Notes: a model not told the origin generated them from the letters alone. DNA of 64,000 bases from Salinispora tropica CNB-440 (GCF_000016425.1 NC_009380.1:3166144-3230143); one strand, 5' to 3'. Counted from the stretch's first letter, positions 36,996 through 46,336 are shown. Program-made: numbers and translations.

Positions 36996-38594
36996 ATGCT
37001 GACCGGATGCGTCCCCTGGCCCGATGAGTTCGCGCAGCGCTACCGGCGCGACGGCATCTGGCGCGGCGAGGTACTGGGAGACCTGCTCCGCCCCGAGGCG
37101 GCCGACGACCCTGACCGGATCGCCGTGGTCACCCGCCACGGTCGGCACAGCTACGCCGAACTCGACCGGCGCGCCGACCGGCTGGCGGCCGGACTGGTCG
37201 GACTGGGTATCCGGGCCGACGACCGGGTCGTCGTCCAGCTGCCGAACACGCCGGACTTCGTCGTGACGTGTGTGGCGCTTTTTCGGATCGGTGCCCTGCC
37301 GGTGCTCGCGCTGCCCGCCCACCGCCGCTCCGAGCTGGTCTACCTCGCCGAGTACTCCGGTGCCGTCGCCCTGGTGGTGCCGGACCTGCTGGCGGGCACC
37401 GACCACCGCACGTTGGCCCGCGCCGTGCGGGCGGCGGTGCCGAGCGTCGCACACCTCCTCGTCGCCGGCGAGGCGCAGGAGCTGACCCCGCTGGCCGGCA
37501 TTGACGCCAGCCCGCTGGACCTGCCCACCCCCGACCCGTCCGCGGTGGCGTTCTTCCTGCTCTCCGGCGGCACCACCGGCCTGCCCAAGTTGATCCCGCG
37601 GACCCACGACGACTACACCTTCCAGCTACGGGCCACTGCCGAAGCGATGAGGTTCGACGAGAACGGCGCCTACCTGGCTGCCCTGCCGGTGGCGCACAAC
37701 GCGGCGCTGGGCTGCCCCGGGGTGCTGGGAGCGCTGCGCGCGGGTGGGCGCGCCGTACTCGCCGCCAGCCCGGCCCCGGACGAGGTTTTCCCACTCGTCT
37801 CAACCGAGTCGGTCACCCTGACCACGCTGATGCCGGCGCTGCTGCCGGTCTGGATGGAAACCGCCGGGATCTTCGGCGTCGACCTGTCCCAGCTGGTCAT
37901 CGAGGTCGGCGGCGCCACGCTCAGTCCCGACGTGGCCCGTCAGGTCCGCCCCACCACCGGCGCGACCCTGACCCACTGGTTCGGCATGGCCGAGGGTGTC
38001 CTCTCCTTCACCCGCCCGGACGACGACGACGAGGTCACCGCGACCACTCAGGGCACCCCGCTCAGCCCCGCCGACGAGCTGCGGGTCGTCGACGACACCG
38101 ACCAGGACGTCGCTGCCGGCGAAGTCGGCGAGCTCCTGGCCCGCGGCCCGTGCACGCTGCGCGGCTACTACGCGGTGCCCGAACACAACCGAACGGTGTT
38201 CACCCCCGACGGCTTCCTCCGCACCGGCGACCTGGTCCGCCGCGACGCCGAGGGACGGCTGGTGGTGGTCGGCCGAATCAAGGACGTGATCAACCGCGGC
38301 GGGGAGAAAGTCTCCGTCGACGAGGTCGAGGCGCACCTGCTGGCCCATCCGGCGGTCCGGTCGGCGGCCGTCGTACCGGTGCCGGACTCCCGCCTGGGTG
38401 AGAAGACGTGCGCCGTGGTCGTCGCCCAGGACGACCCGCCCAGCCTGGCCGAGGTACGCGCCTTCCTGAGCGACAGAGGACTGGCCGAGTTCAAACTGCC
38501 GGACCGGTTGCACCTGACGGCGGCCTTGCCGTACACGCCGGTAGGCAAGATCGACCGTCGGGCGTTAGCCCGCGACCACGCCGGTACGGCATGA
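36996..38594 (+). CDS. Salicylate-type aryl acid AMP ligase
   Basis: 532-aa stand-alone adenylation enzyme of the EntE/DhbE/YbtE group, which activates an aryl acid and loads it onto an aryl carrier protein. LSGGTTGLPK (P-loop) near residue 188, FGMAEG near 328, and the C-terminal PVGKIDRR Lys are present. By DhbE numbering the pocket reads His234-Asn235 followed by Ala-Ala-Leu-Gly-Cys240, with Leu at 337; Cys240/Leu337 is the published salicylate pattern as opposed to Ser/Val for 2,3-dihydroxybenzoate. The usual aromatic residue after HN is Ala, which may enlarge the pocket. ATG 36996 has a GGAGG site. A rare TTA codon occurs at 38565-38567. It overlaps the next gene by 4 bp. Confidence 0.93.
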   Translation: MLTGCVPWPDEFAQRYRRDGIWRGEVLGDLLRPEAADDPDRIAVVTRHGRHSYAELDRRADRLAAGLVGLGIRADDRVVVQLPNTPDFVVTCVALFRIGALPVLALPAHRRSELVYLAEYSGAVALVVPDLLAGTDHRTLARAVRAAVPSVAHLLVAGEAQELTPLAGIDASPLDLPTPDPSAVAFFLLSGGTTGLPKLIPRTHDDYTFQLRATAEAMRFDENGAYLAALPVAHNAALGCPGVLGALRAGGRAVLAASPAPDEVFPLVSTESVTLTTLMPALLPVWMETAGIFGVDLSQLVIEVGGATLSPDVARQVRPTTGATLTHWFGMAEGVLSFTRPDDDDEVTATTQGTPLSPADELRVVDDTDQDVAAGEVGELLARGPCTLRGYYAVPEHNRTVFTPDGFLRTGDLVRRDAEGRLVVVGRIKDVINRGGEKVSVDEVEAHLLAHPAVRSAAVVPVPDSRLGEKTCAVVVAQDDPPSLAEVRAFLSDRGLAEFKLPDRLHLTAALPYTPVGKIDRRALARDHAGTA

Positions 38595-39985
38595 CCCGCC
38601 CGCCACTGACCACACCGGCCACCGACGAACAGCAGGTGCTCTGGCTCGACCGGCTCCCCGTCGAGCAGCGCCTTCCCCGCCCACCACTGGACGGTGACAC
38701 CACCGCCGACGTCGCCGTCGTCGGCGCCGGCTACACCGGTCTGTGGACCGCGTACTACCTGACCACCTTCCGCCCCGAGCTGTCCGTGGTCGTGATCGAC
38801 GCCGGTCGGGCCGGCTTCGGCGCCTCCGGCCGCAACGGTGGCTGGTGCACCGCGGAGATGCCGGCGCTGCTGACGAGTCTGGTCCGTCGACACGGACCGA
38901 TGGCCGCGGTGCGGCTGTACCGGGCCGGCCAGCGCTCCCTCGACGAGATCCACCGGGTGCTCACCGACGAGGGGATCGACGCGCACTGGCGGCACGACGG
39001 CTCGCTGTACGTGGCCCGTAGTGCCCCGCAGGTCGACCGGCTGCGGGGCTGGCACGAGATGCGGCAGAAGCTGGGCATCGGCGGACTAGTCCTGACGGAG
39101 GGACCGGAGGCTACCGAGCGGACGGGGCTGGCCGGCGTCCGGGCGACCGCCTTCACCCCGCACTGCGTCACCGTGCAGCCGGCCCGGATCGCACGCGGGC
39201 TGCTCGCGGCGGTCGAGCGCCGGGGGGTACGGGTTGCCGAACACACCCGGGCCCTGGCGATCCGACCTGGCCAGGTCACGACCGACTCCGGCACCATCCG
39301 GGCCCGGTCGGTGCTCTGCGCCACCGAGGGCTACACCGGGCGGCTGGCCGGACACGAGCGCCGGGTCCTGCCGCTGCACTCGTACGTGCTGGCGACCGAA
39401 CCGCTGGACGCCGCGACCTGGCAGCAGCTGGGCTGGACCGACTACCGGACCGTCGCGGAGGCCCGCTACCAGTTCGGCTATCTACAACGCACCCAGGACG
39501 ACCGGCTGGTGCTCGGCGGCCGGGGAGCCTACTACCGGTTCGGGTCCGGCATCACCCGCGGTGACGCGGGCCGCCGGAAGGCCCACGACCGGCTCCGCCG
39601 TACCCTGGCCGAGCTGCTCCCGGAGATAGCCGACGTACCGGTGTCGCACCACTGGAGCGGCGTCTACGGCCTGCACCGGCACACGGAGCCGGAGGTGGTC
39701 TTCGACCGGGGCACCGGGCTGGGCCACGCCGGCGGTTACGGTGGCGAGGGCATCGCCCTGAGTAACCTCGCCGCCCGCTCCCTCGCCGCGCTGGTCGCCG
39801 GAATCAACCGACCGGAGACCCGGCTGTGCTGGGTGGACAACACCTCACGCCGGTGGGAACCGGAACCGCTGCGGTACCTCGGGGTGCGGGGCGTCAGCGC
39901 CGCGGCGACCGGAGCTGACCGTTACGAGCATCGCACCGACCGGGCCGCTCCGCTGGCCCGACTGGCCCTACGCGCCATCGTGTGA
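38591..39985 (+). CDS. FAD-dependent oxidoreductase (DAO/DadA family)
   Basis: 464 aa. An N-terminal FAD-binding loop (VVGAGYTGLW, residues 40-49) and C-terminal GGYGGEGIALSNLAAR mark the D-amino-acid-oxidase/glycine-oxidase superfamily. Likely chemistry is oxidation of a C-N bond; in this setting oxidation of a thiazoline/thiazolidine ring or an amine precursor is possible but unproven. ATG 38591 overlaps the ligase stop (ATGA). A paralogue of similar layout is at 47437-48843. Confidence 0.88.
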   Translation: MTRPPLTTPATDEQQVLWLDRLPVEQRLPRPPLDGDTTADVAVVGAGYTGLWTAYYLTTFRPELSVVVIDAGRAGFGASGRNGGWCTAEMPALLTSLVRRHGPMAAVRLYRAGQRSLDEIHRVLTDEGIDAHWRHDGSLYVARSAPQVDRLRGWHEMRQKLGIGGLVLTEGPEATERTGLAGVRATAFTPHCVTVQPARIARGLLAAVERRGVRVAEHTRALAIRPGQVTTDSGTIRARSVLCATEGYTGRLAGHERRVLPLHSYVLATEPLDAATWQQLGWTDYRTVAEARYQFGYLQRTQDDRLVLGGRGAYYRFGSGITRGDAGRRKAHDRLRRTLAELLPEIADVPVSHHWSGVYGLHRHTEPEVVFDRGTGLGHAGGYGGEGIALSNLAARSLAALVAGINRPETRLCWVDNTSRRWEPEPLRYLGVRGVSAAATGADRYEHRTDRAAPLARLALRAIV

Positions 39986-40015
39986 TCCCACCCCGACAGC
40001 GAACAGGAGGCTGGC

Positions 40016-40246
40016 GTGGACGACCGGCAGCGGATGCGCAAGGTCTGGGAGTACATCTTCCAGCAGGCGGTCACCGACGACTCTGACTTCTTCATCGACC
40101 TCGACGGCGACTCGATGGCCGCCGCTGCCCTCGTGCACCACGTCGCGGAGGAGTTCGGCGTCTCGCTGCCGCTGTTCGAGGTCTTCGACCGCCCCACGCC
40201 CGCGGAGTTGCTCGCCGCGGTGCGGGACCAGCTCGCCGTCGGCTGA
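40016..40246 (+). CDS. Aryl carrier protein (stand-alone)
   Basis: 76-aa carrier protein starting with GTG 40016 after an AGGAGG-like site. The phosphopantetheine Ser is in DLDGDSMAAAAL (about residues 28-39), where GDSL is usual. It lies between the aryl-AMP ligase and the NRPS, so it is the probable acceptor of the activated aryl acid, feeding the Cy domain of the NRPS 54 bp downstream. It could instead be a shuttle for the FAD oxidoreductase. Confidence 0.9.
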   Translation: MDDRQRMRKVWEYIFQQAVTDDSDFFIDLDGDSMAAAALVHHVAEEFGVSLPLFEVFDRPTPAELLAAVRDQLAVG

Positions 40247-40300
40247 GGCCGCGCGGCGCCCCCGCCCGGTGACCCCACACCCGTCCGTCCGAGGAGCACG

Positions 40301-43300
40301 ATGGACCAGCTCACCGCCGTCCGCGACAGCTTCGGCCTCAGCGATCTGCAACAGGCGTACCTCATCGGCGAGCTGGGTGACTTCCAGCTCGGTGGCCCGG
40401 CGCTGTTCTACGAGGAGTACGCCTGCCCGCCGTTCGACACTGACACGTTCACGGCGGCGGTACGGACCCTGGTCCGCCGGCACCCGATGCTGCGATGCGC
40501 GGTGGACGACGCCGGCCGGGTACGGATCCTGGACGACCCACCGTCGCCGGTGACGGTGCGCTCGCTGCACGGCGAGGCGCCGCAGCGGTGCGCGCAGCTG
40601 CTGGCCGAGAGCCGGCACCAGCTGTGGTCCGCCGGCCCGCCACTGTCCGGCCCGGCCGCCTTCACTCTGGTGGTGTGGGAGCTCGACGGCGAGTTCCGGG
40701 TGCAGATGGCCGGCCGGTTGATGGTCTTCGACGGCCAGTCCGGCGAGGTCTTCGCCCAGGAGCTGCGGACCCTGCTGGCCGGCGGTACGCTGCCGCCGCT
40801 GGAGTTCACCTACGCCGAGTACCGCCGGCAGCTCCAGGAGCGCCACGACAGCCCGGAGTACGCGCGGGCCCGGAGTTACTGGCTGGACCGGATCGACGAC
40901 CTGCCCGACGCTCCCGAGCTGCCGCTGCGCCGCGGCGGGCGGCACGAGGGCCCGCTGGTGCGGCGCACCTTCGCCCTGACGACCGAGCGGACCGCGGCGT
41001 TCAACACGGCGCTACGGCGACGCCGGCTGACCCCGACGATGGCGGTGGCCGCCGCCTTCGCCCGGGTGCTACGGCACTGGAGCCGACACGAGCGCTTCAC
41101 CGTCAACGTGATGTACGGCGAGCGGCAGGAGCTGCACCGGGATGTGTCCCACCTGATCGGCAGCTTCGCCAGCACTCTGTTGCTGGAGTGCTCTCCCGCC
41201 TCCGACCAGGCGGACTTCACGGCGGACGCGACGACGCTGCGCGGCCGGATGGCGCGGGACTTCGCCCACGGCGCGTTCGGCGGAGTGGCGGTGATCCGCG
41301 AGCTGAACCGGCGCTCCGGCACGGTCAACGGCGCGCGGATGCCGGTGGTGTTCACCAGCATGCTCGGCATCGGCTCGGACACCGACCCGGTCTTTCTGGA
41401 GCTGCTCGGCTGGCGGCGGCTGGAGTCCCTGGTACGGACCCCGCAGGTCGCCTTCGACCACCAGGTCTACATGCGGGCCGGCGAGCTGGTGTTCAGCTGG
41501 GACACCGCCGACGGTCTCTACCCACCGGGGCTGGTCGACGACATGTTCGCCGCGTACCGACGACTGCTGGTCGCGTTGGCCACCGATGACTCTGCGTGGG
41601 GCGAGACCCGTGGTGCCGGGCTGACCCCGGACGGACAGCTCGCCGTGCGGGCTCGGGTCAACGACACCGCCGCCGAGGTCGCCCCGCACACCCTGCACGG
41701 GATGTTCCTGGCCCAGGCGCGGCGTGAGCCGGATGCCACCGCCGTCGTCACCGGAAGCGGTCACACCACGTACGGTCAGCTGCGGGCCCACGCCGGCGCC
41801 GTCGCGGCCGCGCTGCGCGCTGCCGGGCACGGCCGGGGTGACCTGGTGGCGGTGGTCGCGGAGCGAGGCGTCGACCAGATCGCCGCCCAGCTCGGCGTGC
41901 TGATGGCCGGCGCGGCGTACGTGCCGGTCTCTCCTGGTTGGCCGCCGCCCAGACGCGCACAGGTCCTGACGGGGGCGACGGTCCGCGCGGTGCTGTCGGC
42001 CACCGACGACGGCCTGGCCGGCGCTCCCGACGACGCCACGCGGCTGCGCCTGGACGAACTGCCGGCCGGCGATCTAACGGACGCCGAGGCGGCGGACGAC
42101 TCGGAGGCGTTGGCGTACGTCATCTTCACCTCCGGCACCACCGGCCGACCCAAGGGCGTGATGATCCGGCACCAGAGCGCCGTCAACACCATCCTGGACG
42201 TCAACGACCGATTTGGTGTCACCGCCGCCGACCGGGTCCTGGCGGTCTCCGAGTTCACCTTCGACCTGTCGGTCTACGACGTGTTCGGTCTACTCGCCGT
42301 CGGCGGGGCGGTGGTCGTGCCGGACGCCGACCAGGCCCGGGAGGTCGTCCACCTCCACGAATTGGTTGGCCGGGCGCAGGTGACCGTGTGGAACTCCGTA
42401 CCCGCCTATCTGGCGATGTTCGTCGACTTCGTCCGGTCGGTGCCGGGCCGCGCACGGCCTTCAGACCTGCGGTTGGCGATGGTCAGCGGGGACTGGGTGC
42501 CGCTACCGTTGGGCCGGGATCTCGCCGAGATCGCCCCCGCCGCGCGATGCGTCGCGTTGGGCGGTGCCACCGAGGCGTCGATCTGGTCCAACTGGTACGA
42601 CGTGCCGACCCGGCCGCCGAGGGACTGGGCCAGTGTGCCGTACGGCTGGCCAATGCGGAACCAGTGCTTCCACGTTCTGGATCGGCGGCTGGCCGACCGC
42701 CCCGACTGGGTGCCCGGCGAGCTGTACATCGCCGGTCGGGGCTTGGCCGACGGCTATCTGGACGCCCCGGAGTTGACTGCCGCGTCGTTCGTCGACCATC
42801 CGGTTACCGGCGATCGGCTCTACCGCACTGGCGACCTCGGTCGGTACTGGCCGGACGGGGTGATCGAGTTCCTCGGCCGAGACGACCCGCAGGTAAAGAT
42901 CAATGGCTTCCGGGTGGAACTGGGTGAGATCGAGGCCGCCCTGGTCGACCAGCCCGGCGTCGACGACGCGGTGGTGGTCGCCCGCCGGGACGAACGCGGC
43001 GCGTCGCTGGTGGCCTTCGTCGTCTGCCCCGAGGCCGTCCCCGGCTTTGCCGACACGCTGCGCGACGGGCTCGGGGCGACGCTGCCCGGCTACCTGGTTC
43101 CGCCGGCCATCGAGATCCGCGAGACGTTTCCGCTGACCACCAACGGCAAGGTCAACCGGGCCGCGCTGACCGCCGCCGCCGCGGATCTCACCCCGGCCGC
43201 CGGAGAGTTCCAGGCCGCCCGCACGCCCACCGAGCACCAGCTGGTCGCCCTCTGGTCCAGCCTGCTCGACCAGCCCAGCATCGGCGTGGACGATGGATTC

Positions 43301-44254
43301 TTCGCCCTGGGTGGTAGTTCCTTGCAGGCCGCGCAGCTGATGAACCGGGTGGAACGGGAGTTCGGCGCCCGGCTGCCGCTGGCCGCCCTGTACCAGCACA
43401 GCACGGTGGCCGAGCTCGGCCGGCTGCTCGACGCCGGACGCCCGGCTTCGAACGTCGTCCAGGAACTCGCGCCGGGCGACGGTCCGCCGGTGGTGCTGAT
43501 TCATCCGGTCGGCGGTGACCTGCTCTGCTACCGGGGGTTGGTGGATCTGTTGCGCGCCGACTGGTCCCTGCTCGGTGTCGCCGCACCGGCGCTGGTCAGC
43601 GGCTCCCTGGCACCGCCGACCCTGACCGAGCTGGCCCGGCAGCACCTCGCGGACCTGCTGCCGGTGCTGTCGGCAGAGGGCCCCGTGCGGTTGGTCGGCT
43701 GGTCCCTCGGAGCCGTACTCGCGTACGAGATGGGACGGCTGCTCACCGAGGACGGTCGGGACTGCGTGGCAGTCCTCATTGATCCGTGGGTGGGGCCGGC
43801 CGCGGCCGGCGAACCCACGGCCGCCGAGTTGGTCCGGGCGTTTCTCACCGACGTCACCCATGGGGAGGTCACCCGGGACGTGTCGGTGGATCCGCGGGTG
43901 AGCGCCGAGGAGGCACTGCGCCAGGTCTGGCGCACGACGGTGGCCCCGCGGGCGGAGCTGGCCTCGCTCGACCTCGACACGGCCGTACGGCTGTTTGGCG
44001 TCTTCGCCGCGCACACCCGGGCCCTGGTGCGCTACGACGTGCCGGACGTCCCGGGGCTCACCCTGCACCTACTGGAAGCCGACGATGTGTTGGGCGGCGC
44101 TGCCGGCGGCTATCTGGTGCCTCTGCGGGACCGCCTGCCCGAGCGCCGGTGGGCCAGCCGTCACGGCGTTCCGGGAGACCACTTCGCGGTGACCGATCCC
44201 GCCGGGGTGGGGGCGGTCGCCGCCGCCGTCGCCGGGGCGCTGGCCGGCCACTGA
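40301..44254 (+). CDS. NRPS, Cy-A-PCP-TE, cysteine-type module with an atypical Cy domain
   Basis: 1317 aa. Cy about 10-420: VVFTS and TPQVAFDHQ, the Thr and Asp of which are linked to cyclisation, are kept. The DxxxxD motif reads RLMVFD (Arg139-Asp144), and GDFTS reads GSFAS. A domain about 466-955: TSGTTGRPKG; pocket residues read by GrsA numbering are D-L-Y-N-M-S-L-I-W-K, the cysteine code of yersiniabactin/bacitracin-type modules. PCP: GGSSLQ near 1006. TE about 1066-1317: GWSLG Ser near 1135, LIDPW Asp, GDHF His, all intact. It should join Cys to an aryl or acyl thioester, probably form a thiazoline, and release by hydrolysis. It is the fourth gene of the plus-strand operon starting at 36996. 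Confidence 0.95.
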   Translation: MDQLTAVRDSFGLSDLQQAYLIGELGDFQLGGPALFYEEYACPPFDTDTFTAAVRTLVRRHPMLRCAVDDAGRVRILDDPPSPVTVRSLHGEAPQRCAQLLAESRHQLWSAGPPLSGPAAFTLVVWELDGEFRVQMAGRLMVFDGQSGEVFAQELRTLLAGGTLPPLEFTYAEYRRQLQERHDSPEYARARSYWLDRIDDLPDAPELPLRRGGRHEGPLVRRTFALTTERTAAFNTALRRRRLTPTMAVAAAFARVLRHWSRHERFTVNVMYGERQELHRDVSHLIGSFASTLLLECSPASDQADFTADATTLRGRMARDFAHGAFGGVAVIRELNRRSGTVNGARMPVVFTSMLGIGSDTDPVFLELLGWRRLESLVRTPQVAFDHQVYMRAGELVFSWDTADGLYPPGLVDDMFAAYRRLLVALATDDSAWGETRGAGLTPDGQLAVRARVNDTAAEVAPHTLHGMFLAQARREPDATAVVTGSGHTTYGQLRAHAGAVAAALRAAGHGRGDLVAVVAERGVDQIAAQLGVLMAGAAYVPVSPGWPPPRRAQVLTGATVRAVLSATDDGLAGAPDDATRLRLDELPAGDLTDAEAADDSEALAYVIFTSGTTGRPKGVMIRHQSAVNTILDVNDRFGVTAADRVLAVSEFTFDLSVYDVFGLLAVGGAVVVPDADQAREVVHLHELVGRAQVTVWNSVPAYLAMFVDFVRSVPGRARPSDLRLAMVSGDWVPLPLGRDLAEIAPAARCVALGGATEASIWSNWYDVPTRPPRDWASVPYGWPMRNQCFHVLDRRLADRPDWVPGELYIAGRGLADGYLDAPELTAASFVDHPVTGDRLYRTGDLGRYWPDGVIEFLGRDDPQVKINGFRVELGEIEAALVDQPGVDDAVVVARRDERGASLVAFVVCPEAVPGFADTLRDGLGATLPGYLVPPAIEIRETFPLTTNGKVNRAALTAAAADLTPAAGEFQAARTPTEHQLVALWSSLLDQPSIGVDDGFFALGGSSLQAAQLMNRVEREFGARLPLAALYQHSTVAELGRLLDAGRPASNVVQELAPGDGPPVVLIHPVGGDLLCYRGLVDLLRADWSLLGVAAPALVSGSLAPPTLTELARQHLADLLPVLSAEGPVRLVGWSLGAVLAYEMGRLLTEDGRDCVAVLIDPWVGPAAAGEPTAAELVRAFLTDVTHGEVTRDVSVDPRVSAEEALRQVWRTTVAPRAELASLDLDTAVRLFGVFAAHTRALVRYDVPDVPGLTLHLLEADDVLGGAAGGYLVPLRDRLPERRWASRHGVPGDHFAVTDPAGVGAVAAAVAGALAGH

Positions 44255-44288
44255 CCGACAGCCGCTCCGGCCGCGACCCGTCGTGCGG

Positions 44289-44320
44289 CGGTCCGGACAC
44301 GCCGCGGTCCGGACACGCCG
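44289..44320. repeat. Perfect 16-bp tandem duplication between convergent genes
   Basis: CGGTCCGGACACGCCG occurs twice head to tail (44289-44304 and 44305-44320) in the 85-bp gap between the NRPS stop and the convergent dehydrogenase-like gene. The flanking CCGCGG palindromes allow short GC stems, so it may act in bidirectional termination. Confidence 0.6.
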
Positions 44321-44339
44321 CGGGCGCGATGGTGCCGGG

Positions 44340-45341
44340 TCAGGACGCGTGCAGCCGGTCGAGCAGGTCCGCTCGGATGGCGGGCCGGCTGCCGAAGACC
44401 AGCAGGAACAGCGCCTCCCGCATGAGCCGCTCGGCGGGCTGGTTCCACAGCACGGCCGTGCTACCCGTGGTGGTGGCGCAGAGTCCGGCAGCCCGCAGCG
44501 CGAGCGCCGACGCCGCAGCCCGGGCCGAGGGCAGTTGCTCGGGCCCGGCGTTGTCGAGGGTCGCCCGACACGCATCGACGGCCGCGTCAAGCGGGCTGGT
44601 ACCTATCAGCCGGGCGCAGCGGGTCGCCACGCCCAGCGGAAGCGATCCGTTGAAGCGCAGCGTCGCCGCGTCGTTCTGTAGGTAGACCTCGTGCGGCACG
44701 GTACCGGTGACCCGCTCTTCGGGGACGAAGTGCCCGGTGAAGGTGACCTGCACCGTCCGGCTCGCGGCCACCGCCACCATGTCGATCGGGGTAGCCGTCA
44801 GGGTGTCGCTTTCGACGGCGTCGATCAGGGTCCAGACCAGCGTGTCCGACGCGTCCCGGGCAGCGGTTAGCAGGACGTCGACCAGGCCCCAGCCGGTCAC
44901 CCAGGGAGCGACGCCGTGCAGCACGTACCCCCCGTCGACCGGCTCGGCGCGGACCGCTGCCGGGCCGGGCCGGGTAGCGGCGATGGCCAGGCCGGCCCGG
45001 CGCACGCCCCGGCACAGCGGCTCCAGCCACTCCTGCGTGATACCGGGCCGTTGGCTTCGGTTCGCCGCCATCACCGCGCTGTGGTGCTGGGCCCAGACGA
45101 AGGCGGTGGTGAGGCAGCCACTGGCGACGAGTTCGAGGGCCCGGGCGGCAGTGGTGGTGTCCTCAGCGGACATGTCGCTGAAGGCGGGCGGTCCGGCAAG
45201 CCCATAGAAGCCCTCCTCGGCGAGCAGGTCGAGGTGGGCGGTCGGGACCGTGTCGGAGGCGTCGACCGTCTCCGCCGCCGGAAACAGCACCTCCTCGGCG
45301 ATACGATCCGCTCGATCCAGCACCTTGGCAGAGTTGCTCAT
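44340..45341 (-). CDS. Acyl-CoA dehydrogenase-like flavoprotein
   Basis: About 333 aa with the N-terminal helical domain, the central beta-domain (WVTGWGLVDVLLTAARD; SRTVQVTFTGHFVPEERV) and the C-terminal helical domain of the acyl-CoA dehydrogenase family. The C-terminal catalytic Glu region typical of the true enzymes is not obvious, so it may be a desaturase-like or hydroxylase-like relative acting on a carrier-bound substrate. ATG 45341 is preferred over GTG 45395, because a TAGGGT -10-like hexamer (45394-45399, minus strand) sits on that upstream codon. It converges with the NRPS gene. Confidence 0.8.
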   Translation of the reverse strand: MSNSAKVLDRADRIAEEVLFPAAETVDASDTVPTAHLDLLAEEGFYGLAGPPAFSDMSAEDTTTAARALELVASGCLTTAFVWAQHHSAVMAANRSQRPGITQEWLEPLCRGVRRAGLAIAATRPGPAAVRAEPVDGGYVLHGVAPWVTGWGLVDVLLTAARDASDTLVWTLIDAVESDTLTATPIDMVAVAASRTVQVTFTGHFVPEERVTGTVPHEVYLQNDAATLRFNGSLPLGVATRCARLIGTSPLDAAVDACRATLDNAGPEQLPSARAAASALALRAAGLCATTTGSTAVLWNQPAERLMREALFLLVFGSRPAIRADLLDRLHAS

Positions 45342-45455
45342 GGTCGGTACACCGTCCGTTCTGTCGTGGAGGTCGGTGTGGGGTTTGACTGACACCCTAA
45401 CGAACAGCTCACCGACAACCTAGATACGCCATCACTGAACGGTGTTGTGTTTGTT

Positions 45456-45469
45456 GTGTTGCCGTTAGG
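45456..45469 (+). promoter_or_regulatory. KTGTTG-N4-TAGS motif upstream of the methyltransferase
   Basis: GTGTTG-CCGT-TAGG, with the -10-like TAGGCT at 45466-45471, ends 39 bp before the GTG start at 45509. A second GTGTTG lies exactly 14 bp upstream (45442-45447), making a tandem arrangement. Confidence 0.45.
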
Positions 45470-45508
45470 CTGTGGGTAGACAGACGACGGCAGCGAGGAG
45501 CCCGAACG

Positions 45509-46336
45509 GTGAGCGAGGACCCGGCGGCGAGAGCACAGGCGGTCGGCACGTTCTACGACCTGATGGGCACCTTCCTGGAGGCCGTCTACGGCGACAACCT
45601 GCACTACGGGTTCTGGCCCGACGAGCACGACGAGACCCCGATGCCGCAGGCGCAGGAACGGCTCAACGACGAACTCGCCCGCCGGCTGGCGGTGCACGCC
45701 GGTCACCGCGTTCTCGACATCGGCTGCGGCACCGGCGGCCCGGCACGCCGGATCGCCCAGGTTACCGGCGCCACCGTCACCGGGGTCACGGTGAGCGGGG
45801 CTCAAGTCACGCGCGCGACGGAGCTGGCAGCCAAGGAGGGGATTCACGAGCGGACACGGTTCGCCCGGGCGGACGCCACCGCCCTGCCCTTCCCCGACGC
45901 CTACTTCGACGCGGCGCTGGCGCTGGAGGTGCTGGTGCACGTGCCCGACAAGGCCGCCGCCCTCGCCGCTGCCCATCGGGTCGTCAGACCGGGAGGCCGG
46001 CTGGTGCTGGCCGAGCTGACCCTCACCCGGCCGATGTCAGCCGAGCACGCACGCATCTGGTCGGCGATGCCGATGTCCACCCCACCGGCCACCGCCGAGT
46101 ACCTCAACCAGGTGCGTGCCGCTGGTTTCACCCTCGAGGAGACGCTCGACGCCACCCCGTACATCCGCCGGTCGTTCCAGGTCACCCGGGATGCCGTGAA
46201 GCGCGAACGCGAGCGGCTGGCCGGAACGTACGGGCCGCGGGTCCTGCGCCAGGTCAGCAACGCGGTACTGGACCTGCAGGCGGTCGCCGAGGGATGCCTG
46301 GGCTATCTGGTACTCACCGCGCGCCGGCCCGGCTAG
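45509..46336 (+). CDS. SAM-dependent class I methyltransferase
   Basis: 275 aa. SAM-binding motif I is VLDIGCGTGGPARR near residue 71, followed by VTGVTVSG, an acidic DATALPFPD segment and VVRPGGRLVLAE. This is the UbiE/sterol-MT-like group common in natural-product O-, N- or C-methylation. The early HYGFWPDEHDETP stretch resembles C24/geranyl-type methyltransferases. The substrate cannot be assigned. GTG 45509 follows a GAGGAG site. Likely co-transcribed with the metallo-beta-lactamase-fold gene 61 bp downstream. Confidence 0.92.
   Translation: MSEDPAARAQAVGTFYDLMGTFLEAVYGDNLHYGFWPDEHDETPMPQAQERLNDELARRLAVHAGHRVLDIGCGTGGPARRIAQVTGATVTGVTVSGAQVTRATELAAKEGIHERTRFARADATALPFPDAYFDAALALEVLVHVPDKAAALAAAHRVVRPGGRLVLAELTLTRPMSAEHARIWSAMPMSTPPATAEYLNQVRAAGFTLEETLDATPYIRRSFQVTRDAVKRERERLAGTYGPRVLRQVSNAVLDLQAVAEGCLGYLVLTARRPG

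Noticed and set aside
36621..37607. A 328-codon minus-strand frame containing the ferredoxin
   Set aside because: Most of it lies antisense to the AMP ligase gene; the ferredoxin is complete in the last 65 codons with its own ribosome site at 36818.
45394..45399. Considered as another KTGTTG-N4-TAGS site upstream of the gene at 44340
   Set aside because: It has TAGGGT but the upstream six bases do not match TGTTG at the right spacing; only a -10-like hexamer is supported.
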